The notes: generated by a model from the letters alone, not told the origin. 64,000 nucleotides of DNA from Diplonema papillatum (GCA_030068145.1 JAPJBO010000454.1:1-64000); one strand, 5' to 3'; positions 1 to 10,101 are shown, counted from the stretch's first letter. Numbers and translations are program-made.

Positions 1-54
1 GTACCTACTCAAACATTGTTTCACGGGAAAAAGAAGAAAACAAAAAAAAATGGC

Positions 55-236
55 ACTACACCATCACCCAGGCCCCCGGCAGAGGTGGCCAAATGTGCAA
101 TCCGAGGCACTCAGGGCCCAGCATTGTCGTGCAGATTCGTCACGTCGCGCTGTGTGGAGCCCATTCCCGAGTGCGGACGCAAAAAGCCGTTAGCGGTCCA
201 ATTTTGGAGAATTTGCCGGAGACCAAGCTATTGCCT
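55..236 (+). repeat. Dispersed repeat family F, copy 1
   Basis: This non-coding module recurs at 3285-3465, 36975-37052, 37202-37560 and 37597-37775, with a tail piece at 2920-2980, always on this strand. Shared landmarks are a CCATCACC start, a CAGGGCCCAGCATTGTCGTG core and the text GGACCGGAGACCAAGCTA at the end. In the later copies it continues into a stretch reading TATCCACATTTGGACTG. No coding potential is evident. Family membership is seen directly from the repetition; the nature of the element is unknown. Confidence 0.75.
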
Positions 237-412
237 GATTGTTGCCAAAATGAATACGAAGAAACACGGTGGTAGGTGGTCGGGGGGTGCGCGGAGGTAG
301 GACAAGCCACCCGATCAATACGGAGACGAGACCCACCACAAACTTGCACGCCTCCCCGATATTTCCTCAAAACCAGAACCAATTGCAACGACCCACTTCC
401 CCATCCCCCCCT

Positions 413-480
413 TCTGCTAGCATTAAACATACATGAGAGGCAAGTTTCTGCCTGAACACTCCACCAAGAAACATTTCCCC
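413..480 (+). repeat. Hairpin-rich repeat family G, diverged copy
   Basis: This is a degenerate copy of the family whose best copies are at 29626-29712 and 29727-29810. It keeps the GAGGCAAG...CTGCCTGAACA part and the following T/C-rich run. The upstream GCTAGCAT stem is partly preserved. Confidence 0.55.
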
Positions 481-499
481 CCCCGGACCCACTTAACTG

Positions 500-735
500 A
501 TTGCTCAGACACGGCTGTAGGGGCCTTCTCCCCGTGACGGATTCGCCTTTGCTCTAGTAGCACGGGTGGTCCTGGCTGGGACGAGCTACGAACAGCCGCC
601 TGACAAACCAGACTCACACCGCAGTCCTGTCTGCAGGTTCCGCGCTGATGATGGTCCGCCTTGTGTGTCCGTGGCTTAAAGGACCGAAACACGGCGCAGA
701 CGGGACCGCACGAGTCAGATCCAGTGTTGCCGACT
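500..735 (+). repeat. Dispersed repeat family B, copy 1
   Basis: This module of about 250 bp recurs at 14826-15140, 18662-18930, 40706-40800 (partial) and 44600-44860. Tail-only copies are at about 14720-14800 and 18285-18360. All copies are on the + strand. Landmarks are GGGGCCTTCTCCCCGTGAC, AGCACGGGTGGTCCT, CCGCCTGACAAACCAGACTC and CACGGCGCAGACGGGACC. In other copies it is followed directly by family A through a T-rich tract; here the next base pairs belong to element J1. No open frame is shared between copies, so it is not a protein gene. Confidence 0.8.
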
Positions 736-743
736 TCCCTTTA

Positions 744-1435
744 CACGGTGAGGCCTAGCCTCAGAAGCTGAGTTTGAATAGAGTATCTATTTGGCATCGG
801 AAAGTAGGCGCGAGATCAGGCAAACCTTGTGCGCTAGCTTCGTTTAACCGTGAATCTAATAATCAGGGCTTACCCCACATTCTCGCTTTCATTTCACCAA
901 CCCTGCGACCTTTATTATTTTACATAAGCGCCAGCTTGAAAGGAAATGCTCGACGATGCTGCCCGACAAAGAACAGAAGGGATCCCAAGTGCTGTAACTA
1001 CCGAACCACGTGTTGAACGGACGTGAGGTCATGCGGGTCTACCCCTACACGACAAATCACACAAACACAACAGGTCAAAAAATCCTGAGTGAGAAAACAA
1101 CACACGGTGGTGTAAGCGAAGAACAAATCAGATTGTGTTTGTATTGTATTTGCCCCTTACCTCTATATTTCCCCCCTTCCATTCGGAGTCGAAGCAGCTA
1201 CGTCGAGTATTTTCACCGTTTCTGCCAGCGCGACCTTTTCCGGAGTTAAAGAGGGTGTGTCCGAGTCACACCCGAAAAGAGGGTGTGACACCCGCTTTTC
1301 TTATGGTAACAAGCTTGCTTGTATGTATCGAAAAGTGTCGGATGGCAGCGTGCCGTGCTAAATCACTCAAAACAGGGTTTACACACGTACGCACAGACAA
1401 GAAATATCCAGCTTCTGAGGCTGAACTTCACCGTG
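744..1435. mobile_element. DNA-transposon-like element J1 (TA-flanked, CACGGTG inverted ends)
   Basis: The left end reads CACGGTGAGGCCTAGCCTCA and the right end is its imperfect reverse complement. A TA dinucleotide lies immediately outside each end (742-743 and 1436-1437). A TA target duplication with short inverted ends is the known signature of Tc1/mariner-type elements, but no transposase is present, so a non-autonomous copy is likely. It carries a full family A repeat inside (about 920-1213). Inner CACACCC/GGGTGTG stretches around 1256-1292 also occur in J2 and J3. Confidence 0.6.
920..1213 (+). repeat. Dispersed repeat family A, copy inside J1
   Basis: Family A is about 290 bp and starts after a T-rich tract at ACATAAGCGCCAGCTTG. 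It contains ACCACGTGTTGAACGGACGT and GATTGTGTTTGTATTGTAT, and it ends CTACGTCGAGTATTTT. Other copies are at 7248-7533, 8505-8632 (internal deletion), 9810-10084, 18976-19254, 44175-44390 (partial) and 48229-48470. All lie on the + strand. Frames differ between copies, so it is non-coding. Confidence 0.85.
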
Positions 1436-1439
1436 TAGC

Positions 1440-1665
1440 ACCTACCCACATTGGTCTCTCGACCAGGTTAACACCGGCATTATGCACTCGGCGTTGTCGA
1501 GTGCAGCCCGATCGTAGATCTTCCGCCTGTAGTAGAGCTTAGAAGTAAGTTCTCGTTGCATCAAGCGCAACACGCACGCAGGCGGTTAGGTGAGGTAGCT
1601 CGCCGAAAAAAAAAATATAATAGGGTTTTGGCATCGTACCATATAAAAAAACTTATAGCGAATTT
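1440..1665. other. Unassigned spacer
   Basis: I see no gene or shared repeat here apart from an A-rich run near 1606-1615 and the first copy of the 20-bp direct repeat that brackets the next element. Confidence 0.4.
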
Positions 1666-1685
1666 GTTCTTCGTTGTCAGTCTCA

Positions 1686-2053
1686 AAGTACCTAGCCCAG
1701 TCCTATCTGGAGCGCTGGCCCGGCGAGCTACGAGGGCACAAACCTTTCCCCCCCCCTTTTTTTTTTCCCCCGTCTCCTTTCCATTCTTGCATTTCAGGCC
1801 TGCATGCCCCATCAAAAGCAATCGAAAAGAAAATAAACGAGCGTTCTACCACCTCGCGCGGTGTCACGGGATGTTTGGCAGCCGCTGCTAAACAAACATA
1901 ACGTGGGCAGCGCCGAAGCTTTACCAGCTTCGGCTGACACCATTTGCGCACTTAACCATGGTTAAGAAGACAACTGAAAGCATAGACACAAAGATAGCCC
2001 AAAGCATCTGCAGAATAACACGAAAAGCCTCTAGGCAAAAACCCGTTTTCACA
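1686..2053 (+). mobile_element. Retroposon-like element M, copy 1, flanked by a 20-bp direct repeat
   Basis: The 368-bp element is bracketed by identical 20-mers, GTTCTTCGTTGTCAGTCTCA, at 1666-1685 and 2054-2073. It begins AAGTACCTAGCCCAGTCC and ends CCCGTTTTCACA. A near-identical copy lies at 24465-24882, and shorter related pieces are at 15262-15350, 50640-50705 (minus strand) and 63525-63630. It contains a hairpin, CCGAAGC...GCTTCGG (about 1910-1930), and a 16-bp palindrome, CTTAACCATGGTTAAG. A long exact target duplication is typical of LINE-mobilised sequence, but no poly(A) tail is visible, so the mechanism is inference. Confidence 0.7.
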
Positions 2054-2152
2054 GTTCTTCGTTGTCAGTCTCATTCGCCACAAAACTTGGCTAGCCATAG
2101 TTAAAAAGTGCGCATATATGTTGTCATCCCTCTCACTACCCAACTCCCATCC

Positions 2153-2195
2153 TCAATGGTCAACCGGAGACCCTAAAACACCGAACCTTCAAGCC
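2153..2195 (+). repeat. Dispersed motif family P (CGGTCAACCGGAGAC...TAAAA)
   Basis: This short motif reads GGTCAACCGGAGAC followed by TTTAAAA or CTAAAA and a CCGAACC/CCGGATC stretch. Often AAGCGAACTTTCACTCTAAA comes next. It recurs near 3678, 4690, 6628, 9583, 21728, 21935, 22158, 22478, 37995, 38158, 42700, 50848 and 60038, always on the + strand. The final CTCTAAAA is followed in some copies by an A-run (for example 37066-37089), which resembles a retroposon 3' end. The function is unknown. Confidence 0.75.
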
Positions 2196-2310
2196 AGAGT
2201 AAACGCTCAAAGTAAGAGTACTCGAAAATCGATTGCTGTTAACACATGAAACCCCGTGTAGTTTCACATAGTTACAGCACACCACAGTACAGTTGAAAAC
2301 ATACGCTTCA

Positions 2311-2366
2311 GGTGTTTTTAGGCAACCAGACGTGTGTCAAATAACTGTTATTATTCGACCCCCCCC
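2311..2366 (-). repeat. MITE family L, end fragment
   Basis: This is the reverse complement of the left end of the complete element at 43247-43397, including TGTTATTATTCGACCCC. The other end is missing here. Confidence 0.6.
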
Positions 2367-3026
2367 CCTTTACGCATTACGGGTTTTCAGGGGGTACCAA
2401 TTTAAACTACGACCCCCCCCCCGCACAATAGGAGACGCAGGCGCTCCGCAGCCCTTCAAGGCGCTTCCCTCGATCTCGCGCCCGGCATGAGCTCTCTCCC
2501 GAAAGGCGAGATACGAGCATGCCCTCCTTACGCTACCAACCCCGACACAGCAAAAAAATAAAGGTGAAAAGAAGGGAGGGAGGAGGGCCATCCAGCCATT
2601 CGATGCCGGCTGTGCACGCGACACGTGCATAGTGTACTCCTCATGGTACCACGGGTGCTTGCCACGCACACATCCGACTCAATGGCGTGGAAAAAAAAAA
2701 GAAAAAAGTAATCTCCTCCAGCGAGCCTGGAATATTGTGTTGCGATAGTGGGAGTCACCGGCATGCCGATGAGTACCACACTATGCCTGCCTTTCGCTAC
2801 GTGACACCGGATGGGTCACTCTTGGCGCGCTTCCGTCGTGGTTGCAACCCGCGTCGGCTGCAACTGCTGCTGGTAGCTTTCGTAGTCAGAGTTGTACGTC
2901 CCACGGGATTGTCGGAAACCAGGTGATTAGCTTCTGTATCCACATTTGGGCTGCCAGTCCAAAATTGGAAATGCCGGCGGGGGAAAAGAAGAAGAAGAAA
3001 AAAAAAAGAAAAAAAAAAAAAAAAGA

Positions 3027-3256
3027 AAAAGGCCGCTCCTAGTGCAGGAACGTGACGGTCGACCACAGCTTGCAAAGCTTGATTCGGAGGCAGCACAGTG
3101 CCACAACCCCGTCCGCTCTGCCCTGCACCGTCTCGACGCCTTGATGCTTTAGTTTGGGAAATCGGTAGCCACTTGACCCGTAGGCCCGTGGCTCTGCAGT
3201 ACCGCCGAACACGTGAAGCTTGGCTCCCGTGTAGCAGGCTTTCCCTGGTACCGGGG
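3027..3256 (+). repeat. Dispersed repeat family E, copy 1
   Basis: Family E follows a long GAA/AAG-rich purine tract (2983-3030 here). It contains GGCCGCTCCTGGTCCAGGAAC-like sequence, CGTGACGGTCAACCACAG, GAGTCGGAGGCAGCACAGTG and CACTTGACCCGTAGGCCCGT, and it ends at a CTTTCCCTGGTACC motif. Other copies are at 4033-4292, 20640-21110 (interrupted), 46032-46198 (partial), 46425-46692 and 61110-61376, all on the + strand. This copy lacks the middle CTCGACGAGCTTGTGTTC segment. Non-coding. Confidence 0.85.
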
Positions 3257-3284
3257 GAAAAGAAGAACCAAAATGGCACTGCAC

Positions 3285-3465
3285 GCCACCACCCAGGCCT
3301 CGGCATAGGTGGCCAGTGTGCAATCCGAGGCCTCTCAGGGCCCAGCATTGTCGTGAAGATACGTCGCATCGCGCTGTATTGAGCCCATTCCTGAGTGAGG
3401 ACGCAAAAACGCCGTTATCGGTCCAAGTTTGGAAAATGGACCGGAGACCAAGCTAATGCCCTGCG
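3285..3465 (+). repeat. Dispersed repeat family F, copy 2
   Basis: This copy directly follows family E, with the order E then F. It carries both the CCACCCAGGCC head and the GGACCGGAGACCAAGCTAATG tail. Confidence 0.75.
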
Positions 3466-4032
3466 GAAACACAAAACACAAAAATAAATAAATGAAGCAA
3501 AGCAACTTTCCGCCGGCAGAGAAAACTTGCCGAAACAATTCAGCCGCCTTTTGAGGTGGGTATCTCGACCCATTTGCTGTCGTTGGAAGAAAAAAGGAAT
3601 CAGTGAACTTGTGCACTCTACAAAAGCACCCACCCACTTTCTCAACCCTCTCAACCCCCCTCCATACCCAAGCCTCTACGGTCGACCGGAGACTTTAAAA
3701 TGCCGACCTTCTAATCCACAAATAACGCGAAAAAGGAATCACTCGTTAGCGGGTACTCCACACCAGGGGGCGAGGGGGTCGCTTTAGCTTGGCCTTCAGC
3801 TTGGCTTCGCTGAGTGTTGGCCCGGCTCTCTGGATTTTCACTGTTTTGCACTACATAGCACGGCCATCGCGCACTGCTGCTCTGCACTCTCACGCGGCAC
3901 ATACAAGAGTTGGCGGAACGAACCGGGAATGGGGCGAAGAAACATCCTCGGACAACTTAACCCTTGCTTAAACGAAGCCAACGAAGAAGAAAAAGACAAA
4001 TAACGCTAAAGAAGAAGAAGAAGAGAAGAAAA

Positions 4033-4292
4033 AGGCCGCTCCCGGTCCAGGAACGTGACGGTCAACCACAGCTAGCAAAGCTTGAGTCGGAGGCAGCACA
4101 GTGCCACAACCCCGTCCGCTCTGCCCTGCGGCTGACCGTCTCGACGAGCTTGTGTTCAGCGCGAGCGCAAGCCACGCCTTGATGCGTTAGTTTGGGAAAT
4201 CGGTAGCCACTTGACCCGTAGGCCCGTGGCTCTGCAGTACCGCCGAACACGTGAAGCTTGGCTCCCGTGTAGCAGGCTTTCCCTGGTACCCA
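4033..4292 (+). repeat. Dispersed repeat family E, copy 2
   Basis: This is an almost complete copy including the TCTCGACGAGCTTGTGTTCAG middle segment. It is preceded by a GAAGAAGAAG purine tract at about 4010-4032. Confidence 0.85.
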
Positions 4293-4527
4293 GTTTCACT
4301 CTGAAAAAAGAAAGAAAAAAATACTACTGCGAGGCTTTCCCCCCCTCCAGCCCTACCCGGTTGGTCGACTGGCCTGAGTGACAATCGGTCCATCAGTCCT
4401 TGCCGCCTCTCTCTTTCACGCACGGATTCCGCACACCAACACACCCTCTTCGACCCTTTCCAGCCGGAGTCTGTCCTGTCACACGGACAAGACACATTCC
4501 GGCTTTGACAACTACCTACAATTAGTA

Positions 4528-4590
4528 CTATGTGCAGCCTATCGTCACAGATTGTTGCTGCATATCAAGTTCAAACCAGTGCTACGAATA
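4528..4590 (+). repeat. SINE-like 3' module with degenerate (TAC) tail
   Basis: It contains TGCAGCCTATCGTCACAGATTGTTGCTGCATATCAAGTTCAAA, cut here into short recognisable words (ATCGTCACAGATTGTTGCTG, CAAGTTCAAAC). The same words end in clean (TAC)n arrays at 36092-36236, 39545-39607 and 43705-43763. In this copy the tail has decayed to CCAGTGCTACGAATACCGCTAC. A fragment at 4605-4690 then matches the right terminal arm of the long-TIR element at 21352-22450. Confidence 0.6.
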
Positions 4591-4871
4591 CCGCTACCTG
4601 TACAAGGAGAACCCCACAAGGTTTCACAACGGAGCGGCGCATCACCCGAAACGAGGTGCACCTTCTCACTGTTTTCAACTCCTTCAACCACTCCCTCTAC
4701 GGTCAACCGGAGACCTTTAAAATTCCGCCACCTTCTCTAATCCGCGAATAACGCGAGAAACACAGGCAAATCTGGGCCTACTGGCCGCCGTGCAGCTTCG
4801 TCAAGAATCTCCTGAAAAAAAAAAAAAAAAAGAAGACCCACTTGTAGCTGTATTGTTTCTCCCCCTCTTGA

Positions 4872-5090
4872 GCTTCTTTTTTTGGAAAAGCACCTGCTTT
4901 GCAGAAAATACTTGAGGAGGCTGCCAGTTGCGAAATATCAAAGGAGGTGAACGTGCTGTAGCCCACACGGAACACAGGCGAATCTGAGTTTAGTGGCGGG
5001 CGGAAGCATGCGACGAAAATCCCGGATTTCTTAAGCGAACTTCAACTCCAATAAAGGACCCCCTTTGTAGTTGTTGTCGTTTCTCCCTTG
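4872..5090 (+). repeat. Dispersed repeat family R, diverged copy
   Basis: Family R reads AGCACCTGCTTTGTAGGAAAT, then GAGGAGGCTGCCAGTTGC, GTGCTGTAGCCCACACG, TTTAGTGGCGGGCGTAAGC and GACCCACTTTGTAGTTGTA. The better copies at 10232-10445, 22702-22895 and 48478-48690 end CCTCTAGCC...GGCAG(C/T)CCCT(C/G)GAGTATT. All copies are on the + strand and start after a T-run or A-run. This copy has an insertion-like scramble around 5030. Confidence 0.7.
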
Positions 5091-5149
5091 CAATCCCCCC
5101 CCTACCTGCGGAGTCTTACACTCCCCGCGACCCCTTTTCCTTTTTCCCT

Positions 5150-5260
5150 TTTCTGTTTTGCACCTCTCTCTTCGAAGAAGACTTGATGCTAGCATCAAAC
5201 ATGCATGAGAGGCAGTGTCCTGCCTAAGTAAACATTGAACTAAGAATTTCCCCCCTATCC
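5150..5260 (+). repeat. Hairpin-rich repeat family G
   Basis: It contains the three successive inverted repeats described at 29727-29810: TCTTCG-CGAAGA, TTGATGCTAGCATCAA and AGGCAG-CTGCCT. A CCCCCC run follows. Confidence 0.75.
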
Positions 5261-5363
5261 TCCTTCGAAGTAATCGCAAGGCAGCCCCTTGAGTATTCCT
5301 TTTTGTCCATTGCAAAACATGCGTTCCAAAAAAATGCAATGCCCGAGCGAACCAACACCATAC

Positions 5364-5572
5364 CATGCACGGTCAAACCTTGTGTCTTTTTGGAAAGGGC
5401 CAAAATTTTGTTTCCAGAAAAAAAATGGGTTTTTTGAATTTTAAAAATTTGGAACAAACTCTGCAGTAATATTTGATGACGTTGAGCAATTTTTTTTTTC
5501 CAGAACAAAAATTTTGAGGCCATCGGCCCCGCGGGAGCGTTTTAAAAAGACACAAGGTTTTGACCCTGCATG
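5364..5572. mobile_element. MITE family I, copy 1
   Basis: This is a 209-bp element with inverted ends CATGCACGGTCAAACCTTGT and its counterpart ending TTTTGACCCTGCATG. It is flanked on both sides by ATAC (5360-5363 and 5573-5576), a 4-bp target duplication. The unoccupied version of the same site is visible at about 23085-23105, where the homologous flank reads AACACCAAACTGAAGATT without an insert. The interior is A/T-rich and codes for nothing. Other copies are at 17111-17355, 30645-32184 and 55021-55224. Confidence 0.85.
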
Positions 5573-5633
5573 ATACCGAAGATCGCGGCACTGCTGCAGC
5601 ATGGATCCCTCATTCAACACACGTACCGGCAGG

Positions 5634-5965
5634 GATTATCCTGCAAGCAGGGATTATCCTGTATGGTTAAAAAAATTTTTTTTCACCAAAAAAAAAAAAA
5701 AAAACCCGCATGGAGGTTGGCCTCTCCATGTGAGCCCACGGGTGATTCCCGCTCCTTAAACGACTAATCCTGAGTTAAGGGTTTTTAGTGGGTAAATCCC
5801 GCCAGAAAAAGCGGCAGTCCCACACTCGCAAGTTTGGTCCGGCTTGTGGTCAGTGCGTAAGGCATTTTTCCCCTCAGTTACCAAAAAAAAAGAAAAAAAA
5901 ATCTGAACACGGGCCGGTTAAAAAAGGGGTTTAAACCACAGGAGTTTCTGGTGAAAACTTTTTTT
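5634..5965 (+). repeat. Family H repeat, interrupted copy
   Basis: The two halves match one continuous stretch at 54808-54925. The first is GCAGGGATTATCCTG...GGTTAAAAAAA (5634-5697). The second is the GGGCCGGTTAAAAAAG...TTTCTGGTGAAAAC part (about 5895-5965). The middle about 190 bp is unrelated. A related end, CCCCGAATTTCGGGGATTAG, occurs at 6163-6182. Confidence 0.6.
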
Positions 5966-6199
5966 TTGTGCTTGCAAGGCCAGTGGCACGGAGGCGAGAG
6001 GACCCGCAAAAAGGTGGGGTCGACAACAAAGTGGCGAAGCAGCACCACTCCCACGAAGGTCGCATACCAGAATTGCAGGTCATCAAAAAAACCTCGCTCA
6101 ACGTGGAAAATAAAAAAAAAAATTTTCCGGCCATGCCGCAGACTTTTTTAACCATGACTTCCCCGAATTTCGGGGATTAGAATAATCCCTGCGTACCGG

Positions 6200-6620
6200 A
6201 TGAAAAAAGGGAACCATCTACCTGCGGAGAGGGCCCGCTCTCACCCAACCCCCGCCGCCGCCCAGCCCTTGCCCGGTTGGCGATTGGCCTGAGCAGTGAC
6301 AAATTCGTCCATCAGACTTCATCGCCTCCCTTTCACGCGGATTACCACACCCCCGACGTCCCATCCTGGGACGTCTCTCCGACCGTAGTCTGTCCGTCAC
6401 GACGGGCTTGATGCCCGGATGCTGTTGCGCCTCTTTGCTGTGGCGCGTACGACGCGTGCCTAACCGGAGTATTTCCACTCACACACATACGAGCAAAAAA
6501 AAACGCTCGAATTCACGTGTTTGATGATGCATTTGGTGTCGGTCGCAACACTTACAAACATGGCTAGCCGTAGTTAAAGTGTGAAAGTATACCTACTACC
6601 CTCATACTACCCGCCTCACA
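6200..6620. other. Stretch without recognisable genes
   Basis: I see nothing coding here. A family P-associated lead-in (ACAAACATGGCTAGCCGTAG) at about 6556-6580 is shared with 2084-2105 and 42640-42665. Confidence 0.4.
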
Positions 6621-6944
6621 GCCTCAATGGTCAACCGGAGAGCCTAAAACACCGAACCTCTAAACCACAATAAACGCTAGAAACTTGGTGAGTCCTGACG
6701 GCGTGCACGCAAACGCACACGCCATACTAATTTTCTTGCGGGGGGAAAAAAAGAGGAGAAGCTTTCTTTTCCGAGGAGGCTCGCCTTCATTCCCAGTTCA
6801 CGCGAAACACACCCGGCCGCCGTTCAGCAACCTCGTGGCAACGCCCAGTCCCCCCCCACTGGTGCAGCCAGAGTGTGCTCGTGCCTTCGAAAGAAGTTAC
6901 CTTCTCATATAGCAGGGTTTATTCTAGGCATAGTGGGTCGAACG

Positions 6945-7090
6945 ATGCGCACGCGATAAGAATTATCGCATAGTATCGCACAAAATAATGGGTACTGCCC
7001 AGGTTTGCCCAGGTTTTATGCGTGCGATAATGCGCATGAAAATGCGATAATTGGCGCCAAAATCCCAAACGCGATAATGCGAATCGTTTG
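6945..7090. repeat. Cluster of GCGATAAT-type short repeats
   Basis: The octamer GCGATAAT or its reverse complement appears at least five times, including the perfect palindrome CGATAAGAATTATCG with a one-base centre. It looks like a small foldback cluster. There is no coding sequence. Confidence 0.5.
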
Positions 7091-7247
7091 ACCACTATGT
7101 CTAGGGGGTCCAGTGGGCCCCTCAAGAAAAGATTGAACATGGTGTGCTCCACAGCAGAATAGTTAGCTTCCCACGAACTTACTTCTCAAGTACACCCCAT
7201 GTACACCCCAAATAGGGCAAATCGGGCGATTTCTGGCATTTTTTTTT

Positions 7248-7533
7248 ACATAAGCGCCAGCTTGGAAGGAAATGCTCGACGATGCTGCCCGACAAAGAAC
7301 AGAAGGGATCCCAAGTGCTGTAACTACCGAACCACGTGTTGAACGGACGTGAGGTCATGCGGGTCTACCCCGACACGACCAATCACACAAACACAACAGG
7401 TCAAAGTCCTGAGTGTGAAAGCAACACACGGTGGTGTAAGCGAAGAACAAATCAGATTGTGTTTGTATTGTATTGCCCCTTACCTCTATATTTCCTCCCT
7501 TCCATCCGGAGTCGAAGCAGCAACGGTCGGGTA
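7248..7533 (+). repeat. Dispersed repeat family A, copy 2
   Basis: This is a full-length copy that starts after a run of nine T residues. It ends before a TATTTTTTTTTT stretch. Confidence 0.85.
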
Positions 7534-7599
7534 TTTTTTTTTTCGCATTTAGTACTCATACATTCCTGCAATTAAAGGCGAAGTCTAGCTCTTCCTCTT

Positions 7600-8020
7600 T
7601 TGCATCACGCGGCAGCTAGAACGAAGCAGCGAACATCATCGAAATTCTGCACTTCACGTACCTTCATGTACTTTGCAACCTGTCTGATGGTCCAAACTGC
7701 TCTGCTGTCTGTCCTTCAGGTGTTTCGAAGTGCAGTCCGACCCTCAGCGGTCTAAGGGTGAAGAGGTCTTACGCTTAGAAGTCTCTCAGTTTTGCATCAC
7801 GCGGCAGCGAGAACGAAGCAGCGAACATTGTAGAAATTATGCACTTCACGTACCTTCATGTACTCTGCAACCTGTCTGATGGTCCAAACTGCTCTGCTGT
7901 CTGTCCTTCAGGTGTCTCGAAGTGCAGTCCGACCCTCAGCGGTCTAAGGGTGAATCACACGTAGAAGTCTCTCAGCTTTGCATCACGTGGCAGCAAGAAC
8001 GAAGCAGCGAACAGGTGCGA
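7600..8020 (+). repeat. Tandem repeat, about 193-bp unit, 2.2 copies
   Basis: TTTTGCATCACGCGGCAGC recurs at about 7598, 7791 and 7977. The intervening text, including CACTTCACGTACCTTCATGT and CCGACCCTCAGCGGTCTAAG, is nearly identical between copies 1 and 2. The third copy is cut off after GAAGCAGCGAACA. Confidence 0.85.
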
Positions 8021-8282
8021 GGAGGAGAGAGCATTCAATGTCTCGAAAAAGAAGGATGCCATTCCGCCCACCCCCCGAGGCTGGAGTCTTGAGTGTCTGA
8101 CGAAAGAAATACTGTCGGCAGTACCGGCGCGGCTGCACTGCGCTCATTTACGCCAGTTGCTTCCATGCCACTCCACCGCCGTCGTCTCCCGAGAGACCGT
8201 GGTGGGACCCTCTGTGGATCTTTCTCCGTTTCAGGAAGAAGGCTCTTAGAGCCGAAAGAAAACACATACCAAGCTCTCCAGC

Positions 8283-8310
8283 TTTCTGAGGCTGGACCTC
8301 ACCGTGTACA
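8283..8310. repeat. Solo right end of element J
   Basis: TTCTGAGGCTGGACCTCACCGTGTA matches the right terminus of J1 and J3. I found no matching left end nearby. The flanking 8020-8500 region holds no recognisable gene. Confidence 0.5.
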
Positions 8311-8504
8311 ACTAAGCTCCCTCCATGGCCATCCATTGGGAATGCGATCCTGGAGTCCGGCGCATGAGGTCTCTAAGGAGACAGCGGCAAAGAGCAGACG
8401 TCCACCGAACGAACGGAGGTACAGTTTTGCTGCCCTCCTTCCCCCCAGAACGAGAACCTAGCGACCCCACCCCTCCCTTACCTTTTGCTTTTACAGGCCC
8501 GAAG

Positions 8505-8632
8505 GGATTCCCAAGTGCTGTAACTACCGAACTACGTGTTGAACGGACGTGAGGTCATGCGGGTCTACCCCCACACGACAATTGTATTTGCCCCTCTACC
8601 TCTCGGAGTCAAAGCAGCTACGTCGAGTATTT
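8505..8632 (+). repeat. Family A copy with internal deletion
   Basis: The head (GGATTCCCAAGTGCTGTAAC, GTGTTGAACGGACGTGAGGT) is joined to the tail (CCTCTACCTCTCGGAGTC...GTCGAGTATTTTT). The middle, including the ACAACAGGTCAAA segment, is missing. Confidence 0.75.
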
Positions 8633-9081
8633 TTTTCATGACCCGCTTCTTGTGGGGGTTCATGTGGCAAAACTGTGTGCAAAAATGTGATCACGTGATA
8701 GTACAGTTGAAAAGCATGCTATCCCACGAGGTTTGGGAAGAAATATGGGGCAGTACGATGTTGTGCAAGTGGGGTATCGCATGTCACGCGACCTGCTATC
8801 AACATACCGCGCGAAATTGCTCTTCCAGAACAAGTGAGTCGTGTCGGTTTCGCACAGCGATTCTTGCACATCGTTCCCAGTGTTCGCGCTAAGGAAAGAA
8901 GCGGCTGCTTTTCGGACTTCTGCCGATCAGAAGGTTTTTGCGACAGCATCTCGATGCACTTCTTGCCCGGTTTGCGAGGGGAAATTTTGGTGGGAACGAA
9001 TCAGTGTGCGCGCGGTTAGCCGGCTTACCGACTGATTAAACTTCGAGCGTTTTTTTTTTTTTTTTTTTTCTGATAGTACAT

Positions 9082-9307
9082 CTGTACTGACGGGAACATT
9101 TCCGGAACAACGGTTGCACATGAAAGAGAAAACGAAGCCAACGAAAAAAGTGCTAATACAGGAAAACCCCCCCCCAGAGAGGTTTATACCCTGTACACGC
9201 GAAGAAAAAGAAACTTTTGCCTTATCATTTCCATCACCTTTGGTCAGTTGATGCTGATCGTCCGTTGCTTCGTTTATCAGTGCAAGCCCCAACTCCGGAA
9301 ATGTTCT
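9082..9307. mobile_element. Possible inverted-end element Q, copy 1
   Basis: AACATTTCCGGA at 9094-9105 is inverted at the right side as TCCGGAAATGTT (9295-9306). The same unit recurs at 29846-30045, with the same upstream TAGTACATCTGTACTGACGGG hairpin, and in diverged form at about 12337-12465. No coding sequence. The element boundaries are uncertain because the outer flanks are also shared. Confidence 0.5.
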
Positions 9308-9809
9308 TTTACCGGCAGCGCGAAATCAGCCATTTTCAACAGCGCAAACTTTGGCTATGCCGCCCATGGGGCTGGGGCGGAATCAGCTTGATGCACAAAC
9401 GAACGTGAACTCGGTGTCGGTTACAAGAGCCATGGATTTGGCAAAGCACATAGGAAATAAGAGCGCGCTAAAATAAGTCGAATAGTCGGCAATAGGCAAC
9501 AAAGATTCAAGCACAAGCACACGTACTGCCACTACAGCAGATACAATGCACACCCAAACATGAGGAACCTTTACGACTATGGTCACCCGGAGACTATAAA
9601 ACCCCGGATCCCTAAGCGAACTTGCACTCTAAAAAAAGCACACGAAACCCGTGGTTATAAAACCTGGCCTCTAGTGTGGTGGTGCAAGCGGCACGCGCTC
9701 GTTTTTGATTAGTTCCAAATGCTTTCTGCGGGTCCTCTTGCCAAGTCACTGCCGTATGGGAGCCCAAGGGGCTCATGCTACGATCCTGTCCGTTTACTTT
9801 TTTCATTTA

Positions 9810-10084
9810 ACATGAAGCGCCAGCATTGGAAGGATATTCTCGACGAAGCTGCCAGACAAAGAACCGAGTGAGTCTGTAACTACCGAACCACGTGTTGACG
9901 CGACGTCTACTCCATACACGACAAGACACACAAACACAACAGGTCAAAAGTCGTGGGTGAAAAAAACAACAACACACGGTGGTGTAAGCGAGGAACACAT
10001 CAGATTGTGTTTGCATTGTATTTTCCCCTCTACCTCTACATTTTCACCCCTCCATTCGGGGTCAAAGCAGCTACGTCGAGTGTT
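9810..10084 (+). repeat. Dispersed repeat family A, copy 4
   Basis: This is a slightly diverged full-length copy (ACATGAAGCGCCAGCATTGG start). It is followed by a T-run, then family T, then family R. Confidence 0.8.
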
Positions 10085-10101
10085 TTTCTTTTTTTTTTTT
10101 T

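Noticed and set aside
2797..3369. 190-codon minus-strand frame
   Set aside because: It runs through families E and F and a purine tract translated as a Phe run.
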